A stretch of DNA of 64,000 nt. Source: Edolisoma coerulescens. Lineage: Eukaryota > Chordata > Aves > Passeriformes > Campephagidae. The DNA lies in NCBI GenBank assembly GCA_013397115.1, contig VWZW01007188.1:1-64000 (forward strand), read 5' to 3'. Positions 26,201 to 39,008 of the stretch are shown here, one piece after another (the first letter of the stretch is position 1; every line of letters starts with the position of its first letter). The notes beneath the pieces were generated by a model. It saw nothing but the letters and a program-made list of their open reading frames with translations. It was not told where the DNA came from and did not search any database. The position numbers and the translations under genes were made by a program.

Positions 26201-28334
26201 GAGAATGACATGAATGTTGTCTCTTTCAGTGTCAAGTTCTTTACTTGAGAAGAGGTGTATCTCGTTTATACTTTTAATACAGAAGACCATACAGTTGGGA
26301 CAAAGCTCGAAGTCCGTACAGAAAATGGAGTTTAAATGGTTTCAAAAAGAAACAAAAACAACCCACCACCAAACCCACGCATGGCTGCCGTAAGGTTATA
26401 TAGGAAGTAAGGGTTAAGTAAGGACTAGGTCTAGCAAGACCCTGCTGCACCAAGATCAGGAGTCTTCTGAAATGCCTTGGTTATACAGAGTTATTATTTT
26501 GCAAGGACATGGTCTTTTTGCAGCAGAGCCAGCCAATAATCCATTTCTACAGGGCTATAAACTGAAAGGGTAACTCTTTAACACTGACCCTTCTCCACAT
26601 GATACTTGTAATGCTTAACTCTCTGGCTTGCTGACTTTGGAGTAGAATCTTTTTCACTTTTAAAACCAGTTCCGATTGCAACGGCTGCTTGAGACTGCTC
26701 TCTCCTGAGCTATGGACATCACCCTAAAGACTTGAGTTGTCTGTAAGTATTTAAATAGCCCAGACCACTAGGTTTTGGCTGTATTCTGACTAGTGTAATG
26801 TAGAATTCAGTTTGCATTGTTTCTGTTGTATCGCAATGCTTTCAGTCCCAATAAGCAGTGGCGGTTTGATCATTTAGCATTTAGTCTCCTAAATGTATTC
26901 ATATTTCTGTTTTCTGGACAAATACAGAAATAGCAGGTTAGAAAAAGTTATGTCTGCCAGTCAAAACTCATTTTCTAGACACATGTACGAACTGGCTTCT
27001 AAAATTTTTCTGTCCAACAGGTTTGGTGCAAATACTAAGGTGGTGCATTTCCTGGGAAGCACAAAGCCGTGGAACTATACATATGACTCCAGAACAAAAA
27101 GTATAAAGGGCAACATGGACGACCCTAAAATAGTTCACCCAGAATTCCTCAACATGTGGTGGGATACCTACATAGCTGATGTTTTACCATTACTAGAACA
27201 GCATGGAATTGTTAAAGAAATTACTACAGGGGTAAACATGGTACGTGCTCTAATAATCTTGTACATCCATACCTAAGTATGGATGACAGGTTATTTACCA
27301 TTGCATCAATTTCCCTTCCCTCTGTTCATCTCAAAGCATGGGTGTGGTTTAGTTTGTGGGATGCAGGGTATTTTAGTTTTGTCCTTTTAAGCTTGGAATA
27401 AATAATACCACAAAAGAGATGCACGCTAGACAGGTCTTGGACATAGCTGTATGCTTGCCTAAAACAAACTATGTAGATAGCTAGTGTTGCACCAGCTATT
27501 ATACTGTAGTAACTTCTTTGATGTATAGAGAGAAGGGCCTAACTCTTAATGTGTTGCAGCTAATAAGGTTCTCAAGCAGAAGAACCCCAGTTCAGCATGC
27601 AAATATGTACATACAGATCTTGCATGGTGAATCACATTTAGGTAAGCCTAGGATAACTAGAGAATCAATACTTACATAAACAGGCAGTGATGAATGCCAA
27701 TACCTATTAAAACCAAAGCAATGCTTCTAACTCTAGTTCTCATTCACAGAGTTTGGTAGCCTGCATCTGACTGTAGACTTCTTAGTCTTAGCTTAGTACA
27801 TGGGCCAGTTTAAGTTCTCAGCCTTTCTAAGACCAAAGTTTCTGATCTCTTAAGATGTGCTTCTCTTGGTAATCTTGCATCTTTCTGACAAACTGTTTGC
27901 AGCTATCGGGCTTGGTCTATACTCTGGCTTTCTCTTGTGGCTTCTGTAGAGAGGTATGAAGAACTTAAACTTTACTGTTTTCTTTTTTTTTCCATTGCTA
28001 ACTTCTGTAACTCTGCTTTGTTATTTTGCTAGGAAAGCTGCACAATCCTTTCCCATTGGCAATGCTTGCTTCTGTGCATGATAACAGCTACTTTGTTGTC
28101 CCGTTCTATGGCCTATTGCTTGCTTTAGCTGTACAAAGTATTTCTATATTTTTACTCTGCCTTTCCTTTTAGGCAGAAGTTACAGAGGCAGTGTCTCAGG
28201 TATCAGTATCACCACTATTACCAACTGAATCTTCAGAAGAACGCAAGGAGCGGTGGGAACAGGGCCAAGCTGACTATATGGGAGTGGATTCCTTTGACAA
28301 CATCAAGAAGAAACTTGATACCTACCTGCAGTAG
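17282..28334 (+). CDS. GYG1: Glycogenin-1, exons 2-8 (exon 1 not found)
   Basis: Glycogenin is a cytosolic GT8 glucosyltransferase that glucosylates its own tyrosine from UDP-glucose and so primes glycogen synthesis. Exons: 17282-17417, 19341-19515, 19840-20002, 23733-23859, 27021-27240, 27903-27953, 28173-28334, all with GT-AG borders and matching phases. Adding the missing 7-base first exon gives 346 residues, against 350 in human. Visible landmarks are [21 protein letters not shown] at the N-terminus, the metal-binding DxD motif in [29 protein letters not shown], and YSYLPAFK, which carries the acceptor tyrosine (Tyr195 in mammals). The C-terminal [10 protein letters not shown] to KLDTYLQ segment binds glycogen synthase. 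The stop is TAG. No frame break was seen. The 51-bp exon 27903-27953 matches the human alternatively spliced 17-residue cassette. Confidence 0.95.
20003..23732 (+). other. GYG1 intron 4, including an A/C-rich low-complexity tract
   Basis: The longest GYG1 intron. It holds a roughly 130-bp tract at about 21,095-21,225 made almost only of A and C on the plus strand. I see no other exon, RNA gene or recognised element in it. Confidence 0.7.
21095..21225. repeat. A/C-rich low-complexity tract
   Basis: Runs of CAAA, CCAA and poly-A with very few G or T. Similar tracts occur at about 26,345-26,395, 30,818-30,890, 31,493-31,560 and 33,331-33,397. Confidence 0.8.
23860..27020 (+). other. GYG1 intron 5
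   Basis: About 3.2 kb without a recognisable exon or repeat, except a short A/C-rich tract at 26,345-26,395. Confidence 0.7.
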
Positions 28335-28970
28335 AAATGCCTGTCTCAAACAGTGGTGATGCAAGGACTTGTTCCAGAACTAACAGCTAGAAAGGTATAG
28401 ATGGTGGTCAGTTACACTTGCTAGTAGCTTGAGGAAAAACTTCTTGGCTGAAGGCCTCTGCAGTGCTACAGATGAAGACTGAGCAAAAGCTAGGAAGCAG
28501 AATCCTTGGGCCACCTATTACTGCCCAATTTCCAATTCTCTCTACTAGATAAAACCAGGTATTTTCAGCTTAAAATTTCTTCTGTTTTGATCAATTGGCT
28601 CAACATATTCTTTAAACTGGGTTTGTTACCTCACCTCATTAAGGTGATTAGCATTGATTCCTTTGCTTGCTGTTTTAGATGTAAAATCTAATTCATGGGA
28701 TTGCTCATACACTGGAGTGGTAGCCATTCTGCTTTACCATAAATGTATTAATGACACTGGGTTACATACAGTTGTAACAGTAATAGCACTGCTTTGCTCT
28801 TCCAGTCACAATTGCACTGAAATTTTGATCAGATTCTTACGCACAGTGCCTGCAGCATGGCAGAATGCGTTTTTCAGTTCTGTATACTATGGGACTAGTA
28901 AACTGAGTTTTATCTGTTCCTTGCAATGTTGCACTTGATACAAAAATAAAAAGTTGTCATGCATTTCTGT
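28335..28970 (+). other. GYG1: GYG1 3' UTR and poly(A) signal
   Basis: The sequence after the TAG at 28,332-28,334 runs to a canonical AATAAA at 28,945-28,950. Cleavage would be expected within about 10-30 bases of it. Confidence 0.75.
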
Positions 28971-31900
28971 CTTCCCTAAACTCTTGAGCAATTAAAAAAA
29001 AGGGAGCTCCAAAGCAGTCTTAACTAAAATATTCAACAGGTATAAATAACCCTTAAGCTTTGCTAATGCTACTCAAGCTCTCATTAGCAAATGTCCAGCT
29101 TTTAGTTCGTAATTATTTAGAAGTACTTACTAATTTACCAGGGAGCTGTTTAGGGCCAATCCCCTTATTAGCTTGCCCTCCAGGGCAATGGAGGAAGTAC
29201 CTGCTGAAGTTGCTTGCATTAGTAACTTGAAGTTTGGGAAGAACGTGTCTTTCTTTCAAGTGACTAAAGAAACATCATCCCTAATGTAAGCCCTGTATGC
29301 TGAACTTAGTCTTAAACACAACAGTGATACTACTTTGGCAAAGAAGGATTACATAGCTGCTTAAGTAACTGTACCTACCCCGATAAGGGAAATGACTCTT
29401 TCCATGTGTAAAGGGAGTAAAAGAAAGTGCTTTTTTTGCCACACTCAGGCTACATGTACTCCAAGACACATGGAAAAGCAGTAAAAATAAAGCATGCTGA
29501 TGACAGAGATTGGCTGTTATCTGTACTAAGGTTTAGATCTATCCTTCAGCCAAAAGTCTAAACAGAACAAAATTAGTGTTCTTTGACAGCTATACCCTGT
29601 ACTAATCTAGAAACACTAAGAAAATATTACTTCATTGTTTCCTAATAAAGGAGGATTTTGGCTGGAATCTAGTGATGGTGCTAAACCTTTAGCCTAGAGA
29701 TAAAATAAACAATCAACAAGCTCTCACCATTTGCTGGTAAAGCAGAAGACATAATACGAGTATAAGGGTTAGTCTGTTTTAACTGTTTTCACTACTTAAT
29801 TGCTCTAAGATTTAGTTGGTCACCGTTTAGGAAAAATGCTAAAAGATGAGGTCCGAACCAGAGTAGCTTGTAGCTACTTAAAAGAACATAGTATCTCCCA
29901 GTTGTAACTACCCCTTCCTGTATGGGTTTTTCTTTTGCTGTGTTTTTGTTTTTTGTTTTTTGTTTTTTTTTTTTAACAGATAAATTTGAAGTTGTGTGAA
30001 AGCAGGAGGGATTACTAGTTACAGTCTGTAATGACAAAAGTATACTTTATCAAACAAATATTGGAGAGTTCTACATACAGAATACTCTATGGAAAATGGT
30101 AAAATACTCTTTTTAAGCTAAACAGTCTAAATTTTCCTCCCCTTGTCTGTATTCATACTTGAGAATAGGCACGTTACTCCTTAAGCTTAGTTGGAGAGAA
30201 TCAAGTATAAAAGTATGATTCTTATTACCTGCCTGAAAATTTGGTTTAGCATGTAAGTTTTGTTACGTTAATACAATAAGATAAGGAGAGATGCTGAATA
30301 AGATGAAAACCGGCATGTTTTGGGTTAACGAATACAGTTAGTGAAGAAAGATAACCTGTGAAAATCATTCTGTCGTGGCCTCTGTAACTCATACTATGAT
30401 CAGTGTTTACCACAGCCTCAGGAAAGTGAAAGGTATGACATCTATACCAAATTCTATGCAGCTTATTTTCAATAAAATGACTTTTATGTCATTATTTGCC
30501 ACTATTTCCTTCACAATTGCTGGAGGCAGCTTTTGCAGGAAAGCAGAGATCCCTTTTTATTCCTTGCAATAGCATCACTTGATACATCAGGCAGTTTTCT
30601 GCTCTAATCTGAAGGTACTCAAAGCGGCACTATACTCTGAACATCATTATTTAGAAGAATCACAGTACTGCTTAGATTGCAACTCAAATATTGGAACTTC
30701 ATTTGCCTTTATGAAGCCTATACTCTAAGGTGTTCCTTAAATGGTGACAATTTGGAACAACTCTTAAAAGCTTAAGAAGCATTTTTTCCATATACATCTT
30801 TATTTTATGTATGGAAACAAAAAAAAGAAACAAAAAACAAAATTAAAAACCCCAAACAAACAAGCAAACAAAACCCAACCAAAACCAGAATGATAGACTA
30901 CTAAGTCAATCTTTGGAATTAAAAATAATTCCAAAAGCTCACTTCTAGAACATACTGTTCAAACTCCATGAAAGAGAATGCCAGAAGCCAAAGACTACTT
31001 ACAGATCATGAAAAGCAGAAAAAAAAGGGCCAAACAACCAGAACACCAAGGTGTTTAACCACCCGTCTTACTGAACAGTTCCATCATTTTCAATGTTCAG
31101 CTTTTACCTCTTTTCTCTCAGATATATTAATGGCTTTCTTGGGAGAGACCATACAGCTGAGTATTACCTTCAGTAAGTTATATGTGGCATTGGAACAGGG
31201 AAATCATCATCTAATAGACAAAAAAAAAATACTAGTAATTGTTTTCAGTTGTTTTCATAATCGTACTAAGCCATTTTGCAAAATGTCAGCATATTTTCAC
31301 ACAAGTAATAATGTAGCTTGACTAGCCGTAGAAGTGGTTCTCTTGCCTGTGAAATTTTTACTTGGAAAATGGAAATAACAAGAAACACCCGCCAAATCTG
31401 TCCTTCATAATCGCAAACTGTTTTTCCAGTTTATCTCTAAATATCAAAATCTGAACCAGAAAAACACAAAGTTTAACTTACATAAACTCTATGCAAAAAA
31501 AAACCCCAAAAAACCAAACCAAAAAAAACCAACCCAAAAAACCCCCAATCAAAACCCAACTTCAGTCAGGTTTTTAGCTCTGTTTTCTTGTTCTTTTTCA
31601 ACTTCCCAGTGACAATCAGATACTGGGGTTCATGCTGTCTTACATTGTTCATGTCCTTTAATTCTTTCTCCAACAGACTTTAAGTATGCCTCTCTCCATA
31701 GCTGAGGTGCTGGCCCTCCAAAAACTGCATCAGTTTGTTAGTTTGCTTGTTTTTAATTCCTTTCTCACTCCTTTCATTAGCTCACTTTCTCCAAATAGTA
31801 GACATCTTCCCTTTGTTTCTCAGTCCTTTTCCATTTCCTATGTTTGCAATTCATCTTATAATCAGCAGGCTGGTATTCTCAGATGTAAGAGGTGAAAGGC

Positions 31901-33175
31901 TTTACAAGCTTCATAGACTCAATTTCTCTGCTGCCAAGTACACTTCCCAAATCTAAACAGGACCTAGATATAGCAATATCTGCCTCCAATTCAAAGTCTG
32001 AGCATCACAGTGAAGGGAGCAGAATGTTAGGTAAACACGTATCAGAAGACCAGAATCAAATGGAAAGAAAGGAACAGACAAGAATATTCAACTAATACTC
32101 AACTGAGATTCTTCAGTGCTCTTTTTTACTTGGTGGGACATGAACAGGTGTAGTTTACCAAAGTCTTCCTCCATAAATCAAGCGGCATGCAGATCAGCAT
32201 TCCATTAAGACATATGTATGGAAGTGAAAAACATGTCATTTTTCCACTACAAGAGGAAAAGCAGTACAGGAAAACTGTTAGAAAGCTGGCAGCTATAAAA
32301 TAATTTCTTTGTTTTAATTTATTTTGCAAGGACTAACTCATTCACTGACACATGAGTGGATTAGAGTCTACTTTGCATATAGCACAATCTTATTGTTCAA
32401 AGCGTTTATTGAAATTACTAGATAGCATGCTGTCAATACAGGCCTATGATTCTAGCATTTTATCCAAAAAAACCTTTACTTTTACAAAAATCACTGGAGT
32501 TCTGTTAAGTAAAATATTAAAAGAAAGTGTTCCACAAATTTAAGTACTTCCTTTTTACTAACTCCTGGGAAGTAATCAAAAAAAAAAAAAAACCAAACCA
32601 GAGGAACTCCCTCCTGCACCTGTGTATTATTCAGAAATAGTAAAAAATACTTTAAAATTTTGAATTAAATACCATCTTTGGACATAACCTGCAAAAGTAA
32701 GAATTCCTTACGAAGTGTCACTGACCACCTTTTCTGAAATAATCAGTCCAGATGATCTGTTTGTTTATCAGGCAATACTAAGATAGAAACATGAAAGTAA
32801 TTCATTTATAGAGGGTTTTGTCTGAAGGAGAAGACGCATTACCTTTTATTACCTTTTCACCTCGAAAATGAGACAAAATGCTTGCAAGTTAGAACGCATG
32901 AATACGCATTTTGGTTTTGAGGGATTTTTTTGTGTTCTAAAGCATTGTACTAACAAGCAACCTTTGGAAGAAATGAACACTGGAAAAATTTCAGGAGTTT
33001 GTGTGCTTCTAAATTAACATTTAGGAGCAAATTAATTTTTATAATTTATTTGAAGCATTTATATTTTGAGCACAAAGACAGAAAAACTTAAAATTAGCAT
33101 GGGACATGTAACTTGAAGAGAAGCATTATCCAAAATATTAAATATGTTGTTTATGCAAAATACCACAGGATCAAG
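28971..33175. other. Intergenic region between GYG1 and the HLTF remnant (tail to tail)
   Basis: I see no exon in this 4.2-kb stretch. It contains A/C-rich tracts at 30,818-30,890 and 31,493-31,560, and a poly-A run near 32,579. The 3' UTR of ancestral HLTF would have occupied the right end (minus strand). Confidence 0.5.
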
Positions 33176-33323
33176 CTATAAATCAATCAGAGCCTTAATT
33201 TCGTTAAATTTGTTTTATTTCACTTGCTGAAGGCTTTTTGATAGCTAAGGCTCCCGCTGCAAGTTCCCTCTTCTTGTTCTGAATTTTCAGGATATTTTCT
33301 TCTACTGAATCCTTCACAATGAA
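33176..33323 (-). pseudogene. HLTF: HLTF relic terminal exon
   Basis: Encodes FIVKDSVEENILKIQNKKR, ELAAGALAIKKPSASEIKQI and then a TAA at 33,204-33,206. The family ends with about a dozen further residues finishing in LIDL. That coding sequence is still visible downstream in another frame, ending in TAG at 33,176-33,178, so a deletion of about 5 bases has occurred. The acceptor dinucleotide at 33,324-33,325 reads GG instead of AG. Confidence 0.85.
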
Positions 33324-33330
33324 CCAAAAT

Positions 33331-33397
33331 ACAAAAAAAAAAAAAAAAGAAAACAAAAAAACCCCACCAAACCAAAATCAACAAAACCCCAAAACAC
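33331..33397. repeat. A/C-rich low-complexity tract
   Basis: A poly-A run followed by CCCCACC/AACC units. It lies just upstream (in the minus-strand sense) of the HLTF terminal exon, within its former intron. Confidence 0.8.
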
Positions 33398-34030
33398 TGA
33401 AATGAAGATGTTATTTTTCTCTAAATAAAAGTTTAGGATGAGAAATTTAGGTATTTTGGAAAAAAAATGCTAGGGAGCTGAGTAGCCTAAGTACAGTTAC
33501 ATTATTTAGCTATTACTTTGTAAACACGAAGAAAAGGCTTGTAAAGCAGTTGGAGGAAAAGGATTGGTGTTTTATAATTTTTGTGCTTTTTTTGTTTTAA
33601 ACATTTATTGGAAGGATATCTATCTCTTCTTTGCTACTTTTATTAGAAGAGAACCTGTCTTCAATTTTCCAAGTAGTATTTTTGTGATGGAATATTAAGG
33701 AGGCAGGCTAGCTGTGCTTCCACAGCTAAACAAGCTGCAATGACAATAACAAAAGTGTTCTACATACCTTCAAGATACTGAACTGTAAGAGCCAGGCTAA
33801 CCAACAGCTATGCTACCCCATTTGAGTCACTCCAAACAGCTCAACAGAGACATTTAATTTCTAATATTAAAATCTTAACAATCCAAAGCACACTTCAACA
33901 GTCACTCCAGAATTTATTTTTACTGGTGAGACTGTGATGGCACAATTATTTTTAAAATACAGTAAAGCTTCTTGGAAAAAAATTATTTATTCATAACCAG
34001 AAATCTGTTGGGATCATCTTTCAACTCACC

Positions 34031-34109
34031 TTAGTAATAACAGCATTATGCTTCTGACCGAGCCTGAAACACCTGTAGAAACACTGGTCTTCTGCATTGG
34101 GATTCCAAG
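34031..34109 (-). pseudogene. HLTF: HLTF relic exon: helicase motif VI region
   Basis: After a TAG acceptor it reads TWNP-like WNPNAEDQC. It then appears to lack one base near 34,077-34,081 before continuing as RCFRLGQK and VITK to a GTGAGT donor. The family sequence is DRCHRLGQK. The arginines of motif VI are retained, but the frame is not continuous. Confidence 0.8.
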
Positions 34110-37000
34110 CTATTAGTAGCAGCAATGAACAAGTCAAATAACCTCCCTTCAAAACATAGTAATAGTGCACATGGAATCACAAAGCAGATATTGTACCATC
34201 ACCTCTTGAACAAATATTGCTTGCAGATTAACTACTTCCAGGCTAATGTCTTACTCTTTAAGTACCCCGCTATAAAGAAAGCTTTGAGAACTTCTGGTTA
34301 TATGTTCGTAACAAATAGGAACTTGAGGTAAATGCTCTAAAAAAAGAGTTTGTCAGGAATCTAGGAGACATCAAAACAATCCTGTTATTTTAATTCTGAA
34401 ACAAACACTGCATATACTAACTGCCTCAGTACCTGATGGCAAAATCTAAATCAGCTGGACACAGGCAGTTACTTAACAGTAAACTGGACTGTTAAGAAAG
34501 CCCACGTGTGCTTTCATTAGTATATACAACAATCACCATGTTACATAAACAAGAAACTTTGCTGAACACAAAACGATAGTGTAGCTGTTACTACTTATAC
34601 TTTGGATGTATCGTTAAATGTAAGGATCTGTAAAATGCCAAGTCTGTGCTTTGCATTTTTACAGCATGTTTTATCTATCTGGAGGTACAGTACTACTAGT
34701 TCTCATAGAATAGATACTTAAATCTAAATAAACTGTAATAGTGTTCTGTCTCTGATAAGCAAGTCTCGTGCAATGGGCTCACCTAGTCATGTCACCCACA
34801 TACTGCAAGTTGTCTAAGAATTCGTCTTAATGACTCGTTTTAGATTCTAAGAACCTCTGATGCCTACACACACTCAGAGACATCAAGCTGCAAGATAAAA
34901 GCCAAACAAGTCTTGTTTCTCCAGTCTATGGTAGTAGGCAAAAGAGCAACAAATTATGTATTTGTCACTGCAAGATGAACATTCCTGGCAAGCTATATGT
35001 GGCGAACTGTTCTAATATTAATCTCACTGTATGAGAACAACATGATGTCTGGAGGAAAGACCCAGCCCAAACATAGAGAAGTATGTTCCGTTCTATTTTT
35101 GCTGTAGTCAAGAAAGACTGAAGTGTACTACTTTCACTCTTCTCTCATCAGTCCAGCACAGGAAAAGTGAATTGCAGTACTTTTCTGTGCTTTTCTGCAG
35201 TATCTCATACAAAGGATACTGTGTTTTACATTGGAAAATATTAAAAAACCTAAGCCTTAGAGAAACATCTGTATACTTGTGATACTCTCACATTAAAGGT
35301 TCATATTTCTTCCTAAAGGTGAGACTTCTGCATCTATGATTGTATTTAAACAAACAAATCATTTTAAAAGGGGGGGGAGGAGGGAGAAAGTAATCTGTGA
35401 TTGGATAAATATTCCTCCCTTGTACTGTGGTATTATCCTTCTCTCAGAGAAGGAATGCAGACCTCCAAGCTACAGTTCTGTAATAAATCCACAGAATTTG
35501 AAAAACTGGTTACTCCACTGGTATTTCTGCTTCTTAAATCCTATTATTGCTGCTAGTGCACTTCAAGGAATGCTAATGCATGACTGAATCTCATTCGGCA
35601 CTGATTATTCAAAAGTGAGATCATAAAGGATCATGTGGGCCCACTGCTCCTCCATCAAATACATGTAGTCAACCACCGCCACTTGGGATGGTTACCATCA
35701 CAGGATGGCTACCAGCAGGATGAGAAGATGCTGTTCAGTGGTGTATAAAGGCTGCAATTATATTTGGCTCTGGGTTGTTAGGTATAACTATAGACTGTAG
35801 GTGACTCAGTGTTAACAATGCTTAGCTTGTTTTCTTACAACTGCTTGCCACAATACGATGAATTCATTATACCTCATTCATTATTTTCACAGAAGATTAA
35901 AATTCTCTTGCATTTTCCACAAGTATTCAGAGAACTGTTAAAAAAAAAAAAACCGCAGTCAGACTCGATGGCATTATGGTAGTGTAGGTTCCTCCCAACT
36001 GAATGGATCAATGCAGTACCTACACAGACAATATTTGTGAAGATGCATTGCGATTCACAAAAAAATACTTTCACGGCGACTTCTCCATACTCTTACTCAC
36101 ACTTAATTTCTTCATTTATTAAATAAATAGCTTTTGTCTTCATACTGTTAATATCACTGACCTGATGTACAGGCTAGTACCTTTCCTTTACTATTGGTGG
36201 TGACAGATGCCTAAGTCCAAAGCTAAACTATCATTTTAATTTACTCTATTTTTTTCAAGTGCAGAATTTGTTTCCATTTCCAGCTGCCAAAAAACTTGGA
36301 CATTACAGCAGAAAAGTAAACGGGAAAGTAAAAGGGAAAGGCAGGAAGTGAATAGAAAAACCTTGATGTTGTACAGTGACACAGCACATGAACCAATTTT
36401 GCTAAGAATACCATTTTGCTATCAGTGAAGGTAATTTGCATTTTTATTCCTTACAAATAATTTTGCATTTCTGAGTGCTGTAATGAAAGGAAAAAAACTT
36501 CCTAAATTTAGGTATTACCAGTCTCCCATGACCACAAAAGGTAATCTCAGACTAATGTCTTAATTTATAAATAAATTTTCAATAATAACAGAAGAGACCA
36601 GAGCAGACAAGCACTACATTAAATATATACTGTTCCTCAGATTCCACTTTATGGCTTTTGAAATTCATAAACAACAAATAGAAAACCTCATTCAAAAGTA
36701 TCAGAAGGAAAGAGATATGAAGAAGGAACAGATAGCATATGCTACACTGTAATGTGTAGTACTACCACTCTGTTAGTACTACTCCATTCTTTCCACATTA
36801 AATAAATGGGCAGCACAAAAATATAGTGTTAAAACAAGAAGATGCTAGGGAAACAAATGAAGAAAAGTTCTATTTGCCTTTTAACAGATACTCATCAGTG
36901 TCATTCATTCTCAGACGGGCTTTCCTTCTGCCTCTTAGGAAAACACCAAAAAAGCTTCACCTAGATTAAGCCATATCATTATGAACAACCCATTACTCAC

Positions 37001-37179
37001 AGGATCCATTAAAAACACTCGGAAAGCTGCTGTCAGATTTAATCCAACTCCACCCGCTTTCACAGACAAAAGCATTGTAGTTCAGGACCCTGCTTGGTTG
37101 CTTTGGAAACAACAAATTGCTTCCATTCTTTTCTTCTGTGCCACTGACCCATCCAAACAAGTGAAGGCAAACCCTGATT
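37001..37179 (-). pseudogene. HLTF: HLTF relic exon: helicase motif V region with nonsense codon
   Basis: Encodes SGFAFTCLDGSVAQKKRMEA, then ICCFQSNQAGS followed by an in-frame TGA at 37,082-37,084, where human HLTF has proline. The same frame continues as [19 protein letters not shown] and FRVFLMDP to a GTGAGT donor. The family exon should end one base later for the phase of the next exon, so one G at the donor border also seems lost. Confidence 0.88.
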
Positions 37180-37362
37180 CTTTAAAGAGAAAGTAAAAAT
37201 CTTCAATTTAACAATCCATTTTCAGTGACAACAGGAAATAAATACATTAAAATCCTGACCTCTGCTTTGAAATGCATATTTAAAATTCTGTTTTCTTTGA
37301 GAGATCCTTCTAAAACACCATAAAAACACATGTTTATTTAAAATAACATCAGTTCTACTTAC

Positions 37363-37471
37363 TTCAAGGGGTTTTGTGTCAGTGACAAGTTGTGAACTGA
37401 GAAACAACCAGACACTTAGCAGCTAGACTATCTCTCCATAGTTCTACTAAAGCATGCATAAGTGCATTTAT
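37363..37471 (-). pseudogene. HLTF: HLTF relic exon: start of the helicase C-terminal domain
   Basis: After a clean CAG acceptor it encodes INALMHALVELWRDSLAAK and CLVVSQFTT. A deletion near 37,386 then breaks the frame, with TGA at 37,379-37,381. In the shifted frame the family-like SLTQNPLK resumes up to a GTAAGT donor. Confidence 0.85.
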
Positions 37472-38885
37472 CTGAAATCAAATAAAGCATTTATTTGATG
37501 AAAGGAACTAGAATGGCTAGAGTCCATTCCTACGGATGGCTTTGATAACATCAATTGAGAGAAATCACTGTTCAGTAATACCTTTTAAATGAACTAATCT
37601 TGAATTCTGTGGGTAGGTGTTCTTTTAACTTCCATAGGAAACTAAGGGTTCAGCAGCATTTTTAATGGTCACAGACTACAGGGTGATTGAGAGTGCTTTG
37701 GGAAAGAGGATTCACAACCCATTTTCCAGACACACTTCATACTGTCAAAAGTCTGCAAGTCCCCTGTCTCCAGGGTATATGGAATATAGGAACAAAGTAC
37801 TATAGGAACTTCAGAAAATAAGGCTTAAGCAATGGACAGCCCCAAGGCAAATGCTCTACCATAGCAATACTCAAGAAGCGAGAAAGGCAGGCTTCCCCCA
37901 GAAATACTGAGGCAAATAAGGTATGCAAGACCCTTGGCTAGGTATGACAGGGGATAAGGAGGTACCAGAAGCTCTCTTGGAACCAAGATGAGAACAAAAG
38001 GAACAAGGAATTGGATTTGAGGCAGAAGAACACTGCTAGTTTTCTCAGTAAGGTTTAGCTATTATGAGGTAAAGAACCACTAACTAGAGAATGCAAGTAA
38101 CTGCACCGGCTAAAAAAGAAAAAAATAAAAATCTTGATTTATTCTAGAGCATAATGTCTGGAATTAGTTCTTAGGTCCCCTAAAACTTTTAGGGAATAAA
38201 TCTGTAATCAGCATTTGAAAGAACAATTACTTCATTAAAAGTTAAAAACTTAATGTTTCAGAAAAGCAATCTCAAAATGAAAAGGTCAAAGTACGAGCAG
38301 GAAGATACAAATTCCGGCAGCAAATGAGAGTGAGGCAAAGAAAAATGATGTGGCAGACCTTGAGAAACAAGTCTACAAAGTAAAATAACAACATCGCAAT
38401 GTTTTTTCTGACAAATGTTGTATTGAACATATGCCCATTTAGTTTTCTGCTCTAGAGCAGAATATATGTTGTTTAAATAAGATTCAGGAAAGAAGGATTT
38501 ATTTAGATTTTGTTTCCAAAACTAAATTAAGATTTCAATAAGTTTCGGTGGTTATAAATCTGTTCTATCCTCAGAAACTAAAACAAAAGGCAAAGCTCTT
38601 TACCAGAAGTTTTATTTAATTAACACACATCTATGTACCGAACAATGACCAGCATCACATTACAACTGGTGTTCCTTTTGTCTTGTTTCCCTGCTGCAAA
38701 ATTTGCTTATGGTGTGATCTTAGTATGCATTTTCATCTGTGCCGGCTAGACCTGCTGGACAGACTTCTAAATAATAACTTGAAGTATGTTATCCATACGT
38801 ATAATATGTTCAGTATATTTACACAATTATAGAGTATGCTCTACAAAACCATAATGAAAGCTAAATAAAACACAATAGAATGCAC

Positions 38886-39008
38886 CTTTGAGCTAGATAT
38901 CCACTCCTGATCAGGCTTCTTCCCATTACTGGAGTCTATTTCCTCTTCTAGGGGACCATTCCACCAAGTTGTCTACTTGAAGCTCATTCCTACAGAGAGG
39001 GTATTTGG
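38886..39008 (-). pseudogene. HLTF: HLTF relic exon: second half of the RING finger
   Basis: Encodes KYPLCRNELQVDNLVEWSP. One extra base near 38,948-38,951 then shifts the frame, after which the family-like EEEIDSSNGKKPDQEWISSSK continues in another frame up to a GT donor. The first cysteine of the family motif KCPLCRN is tyrosine (codon 39,001-39,003). In the original frame the shift leads to stop codons within the exon. Confidence 0.85.
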
